Positions 52,068 to 63,406 of a stretch of 64,000 bases of DNA are shown here, one piece after another. Under the pieces are notes generated by a model. That model worked only from the letters and a program-made list of their open reading frames with translations, was not told the DNA's origin and made no database searches. A program made the position numbers and the translations under genes. Where the stretch lies: assembly GCA_026315105.1 (NCBI GenBank), contig CM048751.1:340302649-340366648 (forward strand), written 5' to 3'. Position 1 is the first letter of the stretch. Every line of letters begins with the position of its first letter. Source of the DNA: Locusta migratoria (Eukaryota; Arthropoda; Insecta; Orthoptera; Acrididae).

Positions 52068-53671
52068 GTAAATATTTTTTGCCCCCCCCCCCCCTCTCTC
52101 CCAAAGAAAGAAAGGCTCAGTAACAGAACCACTGCCTCTGAAATTCCTTCGTGATGGAATGATTGCATACTGAATTCATAATGTGACGGTCACGACTTTG
52201 AATCCGGTAAGCAGTAATTTTTTTAAACAGCATTTTCTAGCTTTTTGTCAGTTCATGGTTCTGGTTTATGACATGTCGTGCTACAAGGTATGTTTTAAGA
52301 TTGCTACAGCACCTCCCCCGTGGCTGTGTATTACTGACTATTCACAATGCTACAATTGGTAACGGGATGTGGCGTGAGAAAGCGAGAGGGGCGGGACTAT
52401 TGACTCATTGTAGATATTCAGTTACCTATTTTGAGTCTATTTCTGCTGTTTTACTAGAGATAGTATCGGTATTTTTCCGATTTTCTGTGATAAAGTGTCC
52501 CTAAGTATCTACAGAAAGATGTTTTTGGTATTTCCCAGTGTAGGAAAATTTTATAAAGTCGAAAGCACATTTAAAATGCATTATATCGGGAGGGAAAGCG
52601 ATAATATTGTACTAATTTCAGCGATGGATATGCAGACAAAAATTCTGAAATAGTATTGTTTTCTTTGAGATACATAACACGAAATACCTCTCTTTCTTAT
52701 TAACCAACTGCCAAATGTCGAAGTTACCAGAACAACGTAAAATATGTACTGTTGTAGTGTAACAGCTTACACTAAATGTTTCCTGCTAGAGGTTCAAGAA
52801 AGTCGAGTATAATTATTTAATGAGTCATATTTAATTTAGCAAAGTGGTAGCAGAGTATTTTCTGGCTCCAGGTTTTCTCTGTACAGGTTTTGTGCGGAAG
52901 AAAAATAATCGGCGAAGAATCCACTGTGCAAGTGATATAATTATTCCGAGATAAATTAAACCTGTGGACTGTATGTATATTCCGTAGCTTTTACTATGTT
53001 ATAATTATTCTTTATCTAGATATGTTGGAGAAACAAGGCAGATAATGAGCCTTTGTATGTATGTACTTAAGTGATAAAATAAACACTGTACTTGTTCTAG
53101 TAAGTAACACACTGCTTGCTTGAATTAATACTGGTTTAAATGATGAGTGTTTGCTATGTTGGGCTCTCTTGTGATGATTGCAAAAGAGTTAACACTCAAG
53201 AAGACCTATGAAGATATGTTGCTATGTTAGGAGGCACGGACTAGCCGGTCCTCTCATATTTTGGCAACTACATTGTTAATGAACACATTTAACGAATGAA
53301 GAGATCTTATCGTAAAGAAGTGGTAATGAGATTGTTTCCGGCACGCTCGGTTGGTTGAGATACAGTACACGCCGTCGGAACAACTCACTGTTTCACGAGA
53401 CTTATTTGCTTACAAATTTATTAGACTTGAGTGAACATAGAAGAATGGCAGTTCTTTAACCACGTACTGATTAGTAATGTAGATGTGGTTTGGTGTCATG
53501 GGTTGAACTGACGCCTTATTTCAATCGTAAGGTGGTTGCACTCCTGCCAGGATCGCTATGTGAGTGCACGTCCCGTGCGCAGTCTGGTAAAAACATGGCG
53601 GACACCGGCTGGTTGGCCACTCTCCCTATATAGGGTGTCTACCTCCTGGTTTCCGTGCAGCGAACTCTAGT
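52068..53671. other. Unassigned AT-rich stretch
   Basis: Poly-C at 52082-52094, then no recognised gene or repeat. The 78-codon frame at 52268-52504 lacks motifs. 53555-53650 is unassigned and more GC-rich. Confidence 0.4.
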
Positions 53672-53820
53672 GGCCGGTCGCAGTGGCCGAGCGGTCTGCG
53701 GCGTGCCAGTCACGGTCTGCACGGCCGCTGCGTTCAGGGGTTCGAACCCCACCTCGGGCATGGATGTTTGTGCCGTCTTTAGTATAAGATAGTTCATAAG
53801 TAATTTGTAAGTGTAGGCTT
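53672..53820 (+). mobile_element. S1-type SINE, 3'-truncated
   Basis: Head GGCCGGTCGCAGTGGCCGAG through GTAATTTGTAAGTGTAGG, stopping where the 807-bp element begins at 53821. The missing 3' part was not found beyond 56264. Confidence 0.8.
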
Positions 53821-54041
53821 TATACTCCGTTCACCGAAACGAGAGACGTACTGCAAACACACCGAGGCGCGTGACCAGGGGTGGACAAAATAGGGACGCT
53901 CGATTAATTTTGCTGCATCCATTTCAGGTTTAAGGCCGTTGTGTGTGTTATTATAGAGGAGTGATAAGAGGTTTTGATCGTCAACTTCAAATTAAGGGAC
54001 CAGTTGCTAAATAGTAACGTTAGTGTTTACAATAATATTTA

Positions 54042-54244
54042 AAAAATGTTCAAATGTTTGTAAAACTTATAGGACTTAACTATGGGGCCATCAGTCTCTA
54101 AGCTTACAAACTACTTATGAACTAGCTAAGACTATGGACGGCACAAATATCCATGCCCGAGGGGGGATTCGAACCTTCGACCGTAGTGTCCGTGCAGACC
54201 GTGACTGGAGCACCTCAGTCCCCTCGGCCACCGCGGCCGGCAGT
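54042..54244 (-). mobile_element. S1 SINE inside the long-TIR element
   Basis: Minus orientation; TSD ATAATATTTA at 54032-54041 and 54245-54254. Confidence 0.9.
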
Positions 54245-54578
54245 ATAATATTTAGCACTTATAGTCTATGTGTATCTTTTCTCTCTCGTTGGTATCACGT
54301 ATGAGTGACCTCATTATGTCGTCATTCAATTTGAGTCCACCCAAGAAGCGTTCAAAGTAGAAGTAATGAAGTTTTTTTTAGAGAAACACATGGTTCCTAG
54401 TGTGTATAAAACGCAGCTCTTGTGTGCAGAACAGCAATGACTGATATCGTTATGGAAACAGCCAATAGAAAGCCACACTATTTGAAGCCTCTCCAAGGGA
54501 GAAAAACAAATGGAAGTACGACAGGTTTCAGAACGTCTTGATGACTTTGACTGAAATGCGGTAGGTAGAAACGTTTTT

Positions 54579-55118
54579 CTTGTATCCCATCCTCGTCGCC
54601 ACTTTTGTATCCCATCCTCGTCGCCACTTTTGTGTCCCAGCCTCGTCGCCGCTTTTGTGTCTCGTTTCGGTCGTAGGTGTCGGTGGCCGAGTAGAAAGAC
54701 CGACACAGGAATAAAGGATGCACGCTTGTGCGGTATGGAGGTGACCAGCCAGTGGGACAGCAGAAACTAGAAACACTAGAGTAAATTAGAACGAGATATG
54801 TATTCCACAGAATTTATACAATACTTAACTTTTACATGGCTCAGTACTGCAGAATGCTGATACATAGTTGAGCTAGAGGCCTGCCTAGTGCCTATCCGAT
54901 AGACAAGTCTTCACTGGTGCCTATCTGATTCCGAAATGTTAACTGGTTCCTATCTCAGTCCCAAGTGAACGATGTCGTTCAGTGGTGGCCACGAGCGGAG
55001 TTGCAGCAGAGGGCGCTCGTGGCTGTCGTCGTAAGAACGCCGCGCCGTGCGTGCATGGCGGCGCGCGGCGGAAGTAAGTGGCGCGCACTTTGGACTTGTG
55101 CGACACCACAGTTTTTCG
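54579..55118 (-). mobile_element. LTR-retrotransposon remnant: LTR plus tripled PBS-like repeat
   Basis: On the minus strand the LTR begins TGTGGTGTCGCACAAGTCC at 55118 and matches 13249-13676. It is followed by three tandem 25-bp units of ACAAAAGTGGCGACGAGGAT type ending at 54579. GTTTTT borders both sides (54573-54578 and 55119-55124), a probable short TSD. No internal genes remain. Confidence 0.7.
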
Positions 55119-55246
55119 TAAGAAATTTTCAATATTTGACCAATTGCTTCCTGTGGTAAGCGAAGATGCAGAGTTGCGAAATTTTCTGAGAAAATAACTT
55201 TTTATAAAGTATGAAATGAAATGAATTTTAAATGTTTGGCTTCTAA

Positions 55247-56118
55247 TTGTGTTGTTGTTGTGGTCTTCAGTCCGGAGACTGGTTTGATGCAGTTCTCCAC
55301 AATACCCTATCCTGAGCAAGCCTCTTCATCTCCACATAAGAACGACAACCTACATCTGTCTGAATCTGCTTACTGTATCCATCTCTTGGTCTTCCCCTGC
55401 GATTTTTTCCCCACACACTTCCCTCCAACGCTAAATTCACAATTCCTTGATGTCTAAGAATGTGTCCTACCAATCTATCCCTTCTTTTAGTCAAGGTATG
55501 CCAGAAATTCCTTTTCTCCCCAATTCTGTTCAGTACCTCCTCATTAGTTACGCGATCCACCCACCTAATCTTCAGCATTCTTCTGTAGCACCATATTTCA
55601 AAAGCCTCAATCCTCTTCCTGTCCGCACTGTTTATCGTCCATGTCTCACTCCCATACAAGGCAACACTCCATACAAATGCCTTCAGAAATGACTTCCTTA
55701 GGCTTAAATCAATATTCGATGTTAACAAATTTCTCTTTTTCAAGAACGCTTTTCTACCCATTGCCATTCTACATTTTATATCCTCTGTACTGCGACCATC
55801 ATTTGTTATTTTACTGCCCAAGTAACAACACTCATCTACCTCCTTTATTGCTTCGTTTCCCAATCTAATTCCTTCAGCATCACCTGATTTTCTTACACTG
55901 CACTCCATTACCCTAGTTTTGCTCTTGTTAATGTTCATCTTATATCCACCTTTCAGCACACTGTCCATTCCGTTCAATTGCTCTTCCAGGTCCTCTGCTG
56001 TATCTGACAGAATTACCATGTCGTCGGCAAAACGCAATGTTTTAATTCTTTACCCTGAACTTTAATTCCTTCTCCAAATTTCTCCTTGCTTTCCTTTACA
56101 GCTTGCTCAATGTACAAA
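55247..56118 (-). mobile_element. RTE-like LINE, 5'-truncated, young copy
   Basis: The 3' tail on the minus strand is CACAACAACAACA at 55247-55262; the 5' end is truncated at about 56118 after LYIEQAVKESKEKFGEGIK-like sequence. Confidence 0.85.
55267..56037 (-). CDS. RTE-like LINE ORF2 C-terminal part, 256 codons open
   Basis: Begins at RT motif C (MRFADDMVILSDTAEDLEEQ), then NINKSKTRVMECSVRKSGDA, CYLGSKITNDGRSTEDIKCR, LRKSFLKAFVWSVALYGSET, AFEIWCYRRMLKIRWVDRVT, RRDRLVGHILRHQGIVN, RGRPRDGYSKQIQTDVGCRS, and ends ASNQSPD. No stop or shift, so this is the best-preserved RTE-type copy here. The catalytic palm N-terminal to motif C is missing; one base shift near 56040 separates it from the preceding fragment. 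Confidence 0.85.
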   Translation of the reverse strand: MRFADDMVILSDTAEDLEEQLNGMDSVLKGGYKMNINKSKTRVMECSVRKSGDAEGIRLGNEAIKEVDECCYLGSKITNDGRSTEDIKCRMAMGRKAFLKKRNLLTSNIDLSLRKSFLKAFVWSVALYGSETWTINSADRKRIEAFEIWCYRRMLKIRWVDRVTNEEVLNRIGEKRNFWHTLTKRRDRLVGHILRHQGIVNLALEGSVWGKNRRGRPRDGYSKQIQTDVGCRSYVEMKRLAQDRVLWRTASNQSPD

Positions 56119-56264
56119 TAGCTCTGCTATATAACAAGACACACAACGACCTCACACCCGAATCGGATGCAGCACAGTTGAGCGAGCGACTCTGTTTTGT
56201 CCACCCCCAGTCACGCGCCTCGGTGTGTTTACAGTACACCTCTCGCCTCGGTGAACGGAGTATA

Positions 56265-56680
56265 CAAACATGTGATTTTTTGAACCCTGTCGGCCGCATA
56301 CGACTGCAGCCCCGCGCTGAGCGGCGCCGGCGGCCGCCGCAGAGACGCCCAAAGCGGCGGTGACGTCAGCGGACAACCTGTTGGCGGGTCGCGGCCGCTT
56401 CCACCTGCAGCGCAGCTCCTGAGCCTCCTCTCCTCCATTCACTGCACAACTCTCGCCACTTAACGCGTCTCCTTTGAGTACGGCATCCATTGTCTCGGCG
56501 GGAATGCTTTGTCTTGCTATTATGTTTAACTCTCAAAGTAGGCACGAAGAATTTAGCCGTCCGTGACCATTGATCGTCGTATGTGGGTTTGAGAAAGAGA
56601 AAAAAAGTCTGAGCAACCAGATTCCCGCAAGGGATCGAAGGTTTGAATGTGTCAAAATGGAAATCGTCATTGCCTGTTCT
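56265..56680. other. GC-rich unassigned region
   Basis: 56280-56420 is very CpG-rich (GCGGCGCCGGCGGCCGCCGC). No domain in any frame; possibly a promoter-type sequence. Confidence 0.35.
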
Positions 56681-57800
56681 ACATCTACATCTACATGGGA
56701 TACTCTGCATATAATATTTAAGTACCTGGCAGAGGGTTCATCGAACCACCACTGTACTATTTATCTCCCATTCCATTCTCGAATAGCGCGCGGGAAGAAA
56801 GAACACGTAATCTCTGATTTCTAGTATTTTTATCTGATGGTCATTTCTACCTATGTAAGTGGGAGTCAACAATATATTTTCTCATTCGGAGGAGAATGTT
56901 GGCGATTGGAGTTTCGTAAGTAGCCCACGCCGCAGCGATAAGTACCGCTGTTGCAATGATTCCCATCCCACATCCTGTATCATTTATCATTTCCGTAACA
57001 TTGTTTCCCCTGTATTGTGACAATGTTTAACGAGCTGCCCGTCTCTGGACTCTTTCGATGTCGTCCGTCAAACCCACCTGATAAGGATCCCACACTGGGC
57101 GGCAATACTCCAAAAATGGACGGACAAGCGTAGTGTAGGCAGTTTCTTTTGTAGTTCTGTTGCATCTTTTAGGGGTTCAGCCAATAAAACGCAACCTCTG
57201 GTTCGCCTTTCCCACGACATTATCTACGTGTTCTTTCCAATTTAAGTCTGAAGTAATAGTAATTCCTAGGTATTTTGTGGAGTTTACGGCCTTCACTTTT
57301 GATTGATTAATCTTGTAAACAAAGTTTAACGGATTTTTTTTCCTACTCATGTGGACGACTTCTCACTTCTCAGTATTTAAAGTCAATTGGCAATTTTTAC
57401 ACCATCGTGATATCTTATTCAGATCGTTCTGCAATTGGTTTTGATCTTCAGATGATTTTACTAGACGGTAAATGACGGCGTCATCTGCAAACAACCTAAG
57501 AGAACTACTTAGATTTTCCCCTAAATCGTTTATGTAAAAAGGAACAGAAGAGTACCAATAACACTACCCTGTGGAACGCCCGATATCACTTCTGTTTTAG
57601 TCGATGCCTTACCATCGATTACTACGAACTGTGTCTTCTCTAACTGGTAATCCCCTATCTAATCGTAAATTTGGGGCGATATACCATAACCACGCAATGT
57701 GATTAAAAGCCGTTTGTGAGGTACGGTGTCAAAAGACTTCTGGAAATCAAGAAATACGGAATCGATTTGCGAACCCTTGTCGATAGCGCCCATCACTTCG
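56681..57800 (-). mobile_element. LINE-A, 5'-truncated, decayed
   Basis: The 3' tail is at 56681-56720 (TCTACATCTACATCTACATG strand). Further up come the C-terminus (SECENILL-like), LGITITSDLNWKEHV-like, and the RT blocks VGDVVIYR-like and KKSFDTVPHKRLL around 57700. Many shifts; no frame over 61 codons. Confidence 0.8.
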
Positions 57801-57804
57801 TTTT

Positions 57805-58006
57805 GAGCATATTTAAAATATTGGGAATTTATGGGACTTAACTACTGAGGTATCACTCCCTAGGCTTACAAACTACTTGAACTGACTTAATATACCCTAA
57901 GGGCAACACACCCACCTATGCCCGAGGGAGGATTCGAACCTCCGATGGGAAGGAAACGCGCGTTCCGCAGCAAGGCGCCTTAAATCGCACGGCCATTCAG
58001 CCGCGG
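57805..58006 (-). mobile_element. S2-type SINE next to the LINE-A 5' end
   Basis: Minus orientation, head GCCGCGGCTGAATGGCCGTG at 58006, T-arm GGAGG TTCGAAT CCTCC, body with CCTAAGGGCAACACACCCAC (plus-strand reading). No clear TSD. Confidence 0.82.
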
Positions 58007-58672
58007 CATTTTTCGGACGACGATAATAAATCGTTTCTGAACCGGATAATAACTGCAGACGAAATATGTTTACTTTACGAACCGCAACTGATACGACATT
58101 GAGGTAGCGTGCGCATCACACAGAGACGAGTGGGTGCCTACCCTCCAGGCGTCAAGTTGTTGTTGTTGGTTTTTGGGAGGGACTAAAACAGGCCACAGAA
58201 CGTATGGACTGCACCACCTAGATCCCTCCGGAACAGTTCTTTATTTGTGGATTAAAGGTACTTTAAGTCCTTTAAAATATTCCTGACAACGTGTATGGAA
58301 TATTTTATTATGTTCGGCTGAAAAGTCAAGGCTTGGAAGCATAACAACAAACCCACATCAGCATTTATAATTTTACTTAGGATTCAGAGTCATTTAGTTA
58401 CGTACAAGTCTAATTCGAAACGTTTGAAATAAAGCAGTAGGTCATAGTATTATACGATTCTGGTGTTTGCCGAAACTAATTCAGAGAAAACTACGAAAAG
58501 CCTAAATCAGAATGACCGTATGAAAATTGAACCTCCCATCCTCCAGAAAACAAGGCGTTCGAAACAACGCCAATTCATACAGTTTATCTCTAGTGTACAA
58601 TACTGTTTTCCAGAGAAGCTATTTAGTAATGTAAAAGGCTAGTGTTAAACTGCCCAGAACTTTAAAAAATTA
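58007..58672. other. Unassigned AT-rich stretch
   Basis: No supported gene or repeat. Confidence 0.4.
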
Positions 58673-58868
58673 TGTTGAAATGTTTGTACATCTATCGCAT
58701 TCAACAGCGCGGTTATTAGTCCGTAGCTTACAAACTAATTAAAGTAATGTAAACTAACCTGAGGACAACACAAACATTCATGCCCGAGAGGGGATTCGAA
58801 CCCCCGACGGCAGACGGCCGTGCGCATCGCAACACGGCGCTCCAGTAAGCACGGCTAATCCGCCGTGG
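58673..58868 (-). mobile_element. S2-type SINE
   Basis: Minus orientation, head CCACGGCGGATTAGCCGTGC, T-arm GGGGG TTCGAAT CCCCT, tail GTTGAAATGTTTGTACATC on the plus strand. Moderately diverged. Confidence 0.82.
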
Positions 58869-59367
58869 CTGGAACTTAGAAGCCTGGTATCGTATGACTA
58901 CACGCTACTTCATGACAACAAGTATCACTCAAACACTCGTTAGACTATGTACAGACCAGAACTTTTGGTTCCCGGTGCGAGGTCGGTCACGTGACGACCC
59001 CTCTCGCTCCCCCTCCTCCCCTCCCCCACTGACTGTGTTTACTTTTTGTAATTTCCGCCATTTTGAACCCTCCGAATTGTACATAGCGTGTTTCTGAACC
59101 GGAGATTCGGGCGCTAAGCGCCCTCACGTACTAAAAAGAAAGCTTCTTGTGTAACCTAGTCTAACCTTCAGGCTACGCTGGCCTGTTGTTGGTTTTGAAG
59201 TTATTGATAATGTGTTAAAGAATAGTCTGATAGTGTGTGTGAGTCATTCTAACTTTCACTTAAGAAAGTGATCTTAAGAAGGTTATGTATAGGTTAAACA
59301 AGTTTTTTCCCCTCTTTTTCCGCTTCAGTAACACGCTACGTACAATTCGGCGGGTTCAAAAATGACG

Positions 59368-60471
59368 GAAATCGTTGTTGTTGTGGTCTTCAGTCCGCAG
59401 TCTGGTTTGATACAGCTCTCCACGCTACCCTGTCCTGTGCAAGTCTCTTCATCTGACAATAAGTTCGGCAACCTACATTCTTTTGAATCTGCTTACTGTA
59501 TTCGTGCCTCGGCCTCCCTCTACGATTTTTACCCCACACGCTTTCTTCTAATGCTAAGTTGCCAATTCCTTGATGTCTCAGAATGTGTCCAACCAATCTA
59601 TCCCTTCTCTTAGTCAAGCTATGCCAGAAACTCCTTTTCTCCCCGATTCGGTTAAGCACCTCCTCATTCGTTAAGTGATCTACCCATCTAATTTTCATCA
59701 TTCGTTCGTAGCACCACATTTCAAAAGCTTCTATCATCTTTCTATATGAACTCTTTATCGTCCATGTTTCACTCCCATACAATGCTACACTCCAGACAAA
59801 TGCTTTCAGAAAGGACTTCCTAAGATTTAAATTAATATTGTATGTTAACAAGTTTCGCTTCTTTAGAAATGCTTATTTTCCCAAAGCCATTCTGCATTTT
59901 ATATCTTCTTTACTTCGGCCATCAGCAGTTATCTTGCTACCCAAATAACAAAATTCATCTATTACTTTTATTGTCTCATTACCAATTGTAATTCCTTCAG
60001 CATCGCCTGACTTTCTGATATTTCATTCCATTACCTTAGTTTTACTCTTGTTAATGTTCATATCTTCCTATCTTCCTTTCAAGACAATGTCAATTACATT
60101 CAATTGCGCCGGCCGCTGTGGCCGAGGAGACTGAGGCGCTCCAGTCACGGTCTGCACGGCCACTACGGTCGGGGGTTCGAATCCCCTCTCGGGCATGGAT
60201 ATTTGTGCCGTCCTAGTTCGTAAGTAGTTCATAAGTAGTTTGTAAGTTTAGGGACTGATGACCCCGTAGTTAAGTCCCATAAGCTTAACAAACATTTAAA
60301 CATTCAATTCCTCTTCCAGATCTTTTGCGGTCTCTGACAGTATTACTATGTCATCGGCAAACCGCAATGTTTTTATTTCTTCTCCCTGCACTTTAATGCC
60401 CTCTCCAAATTTCACCTTCCATTCCTTCACTGCCTGCTCAGTGTACAGATTGAACAACATTGGCGAAAGGA
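59368..60471 (-). mobile_element. RTE-like LINE inside the TIR element
   Basis: The 153-codon frame 59851-59390 gives LRKSFLKAFV, FEMWCYERMMKIRWVDHLTN and RGRPRHEYSKQIQKNVGC. Further up, KTLRFADDIVILSETAKDLEE (about 60380-60310) has motif C intact. A SINE splits the region at 60108-60299. GGAAAT lies at both edges (59362-59367 region and about 60466-60474), a likely TSD. Confidence 0.82.
60108..60299 (+). mobile_element. S1 SINE inside the RTE-like LINE
   Basis: Complete S1; TSD ACATTCAATTGC (60096-60107) against ACATTCAATTCC (60300-60311), 11 of 12. Confidence 0.92.
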
Positions 60472-60564
60472 AATTACAAAAAGTAAACACAGGCGAGGGC
60501 AGAGGGGTGGTCACGTGACCGACATAGCACCGGGAGCCCAAAAGCCCTGGTCAGTACACAGTCA

Positions 60565-60762
60565 AACGTTCAAATGTTTGTATAGTCTATGGGACTCAAC
60601 TACGGGGTCATCAGTCCCTAAACTTACAAACTACTTATGAACTACTTACGAACTAGGACGGCACAAATATCCATGCCCGAGGGGGGATTCGAACCCCCGA
60701 CCGTAGTGGCCGTGCAGACCGTGACTGAAGCGCCTTAGTCCCCTCGGCCACCGCGGCCGGCT
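60565..60762 (-). mobile_element. S1 SINE with perfect TSD at the TIR-element edge
   Basis: Minus orientation; TSD GTACACAGTCA at 60554-60564 and 60763-60773. It struck the very end of the TIR element. Confidence 0.92.
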
Positions 60763-60773
60763 GTACACAGTCA

Positions 60774-61409
60774 CTCGGCGGTAACATGTGGAGTGGAACA
60801 ACCGCACAAGCACACTTGAGACGGCAGGCTGTTTGTCTAGCCAGCAATTAGCGAGCGTTCCCGGTGGCTCGCTCTGCTGCAGCGTCCCCACCAACCAGTC
60901 CTGCAGTTGAGTGCCAACGCCCCCGTTCCTAGCCAGTTGGCGCGTACTCCGCCTGCATTACTTGCACCTCTCGACGCTTAAGAGCCCCTAAGCCCGTAAG
61001 TGTTCCTATTGTGAGACCACTCTCTGGTCCTTGAAAGTATCTTGTTTGTACAGAGATCGCGTTGGAAACTACCGCACTAATCTGCATCATAAACGCCGAG
61101 GCGATCTCGCAGAGACAATGTGTCATTTGCATCTTCATACAGTCAGCTTTCTTACGTGGGAAAGTTTTTCTCGTCACGCTTCGCATTCTCAGAGCTGAGA
61201 CGAACATAAATTCTTCTCATTTCCAAGTATCTGCAGGCTGTTCCCGACAAGGCATAAAGAATCGTACAGGTTAATGACCTGGAAACAATAGCGTTACGTA
61301 TAGAAAAATAAAATTTTACGAGTGTTTCTTACTAATTTATGCAGGAATATCTACCACTATATAAAGTAACAAATCTCCTTCGATTTTTGACAGAAAATTG
61401 TTATTAATG
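60774..61409. other. Unassigned stretch
   Basis: No supported gene or repeat; short frames only. Confidence 0.4.
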
Positions 61410-61420
61410 TTAATTGAAAG

Positions 61421-61611
61421 CGCCGGCCGCGGTACCCGAGGTGACTGAGGCGCCCCAGTCACGGTCAGCACGGCCACTACGGTCGGGGGTTCGAATGCCC
61501 CCTCGGGCATGGATATTTGTGCCGTCCTAGTTCGTAAGTAGTTCATAAGTAGTTTGTAAGTTTAGGGACTGATGACCCCGTAGTTAAGTCCCATAAGCTT
61601 AACAAACATTA
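61421..61611 (+). mobile_element. S1 SINE with perfect TSD
   Basis: TSD TTAATTGAAAG at 61410-61420 and 61612-61622. Confidence 0.92.
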
Positions 61612-61631
61612 TTAATTGAAAGTCTTCATTC

Positions 61632-61700
61632 GAAATGTTCAAATGTGGACCAAACTGCTATTAGTCCCTAGAATTACAAACTACCTCCGGCAGAAACGGC
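61632..61700 (-). mobile_element. SINE remnant
   Basis: AATGTTCAAATGTGGACCAA and AGTCCCTAGAATTACAAACT are pieces of the SINE body with internal deletions. Confidence 0.5.
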
Positions 61701-62325
61701 CACATAGTCAGTAGCATGACGCATTAGATCACGGGTCCATTCGTGCGGCCAAAGTCTTCTTCTTTTCTTCTTTGTATAATAGTGTGTCCGTCTGTTTATG
61801 TGTACGTAATGCATACAAATCTATTGTTTTGTTCCAGTATTGATGAAATTTTCCACACTTGACCTTCAGACCGAGAGAACGGTCGCCGTAAGTGTAAGAA
61901 TCACGTACCACATACAGTTTACGAGTTATGACGTCATAACCAATGAGATAAGCGAAAATTTGCCACATCAGGCGACATGCTGCACATTTCGTCCTAAACA
62001 AAAGGACACTTTTGAATCGAATTTGGTACACATCCTTATTGTGACGTAATAATCGCTTTAGGGGTAAGAAACTTAATACGACACATTTTTCAGTAGTGGT
62101 AAAACTGCTACATCCTGCGACGACACTTGATGCACACACTCTGCGAGAATGAGAGTACTTAGCGATTTGCAACAAACTTTAAATATAATTTCAAACCTTT
62201 TAGATAAAGATCTGCCTCGGGCAAAACACTGCTTTTTCTTATTGTATGCCCATGCATGTTTCACTACAGTTGTAGTATCTTCAGTAGGTGCTTTTTATCG
62301 CTTTAAAGTGAACAACAGAAGTTTT
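61701..62325. other. Unassigned stretch
   Basis: A 148-codon minus-strand frame (61729-62175) is open but shows no recognisable domain. Confidence 0.35.
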
Positions 62326-62337
62326 TTAGTTTTAATG

Positions 62338-62539
62338 TTTCAAATGTTCAAATGTTTGTATAGTCTATGGGACTTAACTACGGGGTCATCAGTCCCTAAA
62401 CTTACAAACTACTTATGAACTACTTAGGAACTAGGACGGCACAAATATCCATGTCCGAGGGGGGATTCGAACCCCCGACCGTAGTGGCCGTGCAGACCGT
62501 GACTGGAGCGCCTCAGTCTCCTCGGCCACCGCGGCCGGC
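62338..62539 (-). mobile_element. S1 SINE with perfect TSD
   Basis: TSD TTAGTTTTAATG at 62326-62337 and 62540-62551. T-arm GGGGG TTCGAAT CCCCC intact. Confidence 0.93.
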
Positions 62540-62551
62540 TTAGTTTTAATG

Positions 62552-62878
62552 GTTAATATAAGTTCATCCTGTTAATTACAATTATGTACAACAATTTCAT
62601 ATATGTATATATACCTTATTTTACATGTTGGATTGGTCGGTTTTCCTACATCATCCCTGTAGGTATTTGCTTACAGTTTGTCATCTACAACCATATGGCA
62701 CCTATATACTAAACTGTACTACAGCATTAAATAAAAGCAAAACCCAATGATGATGGCACAGAGGTACTGAAACTAGTTTGGGTGTATAATAAAATAGTGT
62801 TTTGCATATCAGGCGGACCTCATACCTAGAAAATTTTTACTGCTAACACTGCAAGAATAAGAGCTGCAAATCGGGGAA

Positions 62879-62918
<40 letters not shown>

Positions 62919-63264
62919 GAAGTAGTAGTAGGAGTAATAATTATCTCGCTGTAACTGCAGGGAGGATGTGTCTCGCTACTGTAATTATGATAATTTCTGA
63001 AATTGATCCATGTGGTTTATTGTGTTGCTTCTGTAAAGTCAGTGGAATTCATAATCAGTAGACGCAGATTAATAACATGGAGAGAACGTTACTCGTCATT
63101 ACCGAATTCGTCCAAATTTATGGTATATATAGGGCGTGGTGAGACACGAAAGTGCCCCGAACGGGAACTCCAGGTGACCAAGCGTTTAGGAAATAAAAGG
63201 AGGTTTGATATGGATCTATCACCATATACACCTTATCAACTGCCCGTGTGGCGACTGGTTTAGA
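62552..63264. other. Unassigned, with TTA microsatellite at 62879-62925
   Basis: A run of about fourteen TTA/ATT units grades into AGT repeats. No gene seen. Confidence 0.6.
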
Positions 63265-63406
63265 AAGGTGTTTGGCTCAGCGGTAAAAGATCGGACTCAT
63301 ATCGTCAAGGGTTCAACTCCACCCGGCGGTATATTTTTTCTCCTTCGCAACGCGTATACCTACATATTGTTTCCATAGGGATCGTGAGGACAAGATTAGA
63401 TTAATT
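63265..63406 (+). mobile_element. tRNA-LINE chimeric SINE, 3'-truncated copy
   Basis: A tRNA-like head (63265-63332) is followed by a short linker and then GGGATCGTGAGGACAAGATT, which is LINE-A-type ORF2 sequence (reads DREDKIRL). It stops soon after. The head and the junction match the copy at 63703-63980. Confidence 0.7.

Larger units (their letters stand above)
53821..56264. mobile_element. 807-bp-type long-TIR element, copy 2, with three insertions
   Basis: Ends TATACTCCGTTCACCGAAAC and GGTGAACGGAGTATA. The host portions 53821-54041, 54255-54578, 55119-55246 and 56119-56264 total 819 bp and match copy 1 (11673-12479, 807 bp) along its length in reverse orientation. The gaps are a SINE, an LTR segment and an RTE-like LINE. 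Confidence 0.82.
58949..60557. mobile_element. TIR element (about 505 bp) hosting LINE and SINE
   Basis: The left arm (58949-59080: GTACAGACCAGAACTTTTGG, GTCGGTCACGTGAC, GTGTTTACTTTTTGTAATTT) and right arm (60472-60557) are inverted matches. The host part without the LINE is about 505 bp and has no coding capacity, so it is a MITE-like element. The exact TSD is unclear. Confidence 0.7.

Noticed and set aside
52140..52215. tRNA-like stretch near GACTTTGAATCCGG
   Set aside because: Only a T-loop-like motif is present; no acceptor or anticodon stem can be drawn.
61729..62175. 148-codon minus-strand frame
   Set aside because: No domain, no coding signature, and stop-poor by chance is possible. 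Left unassigned.
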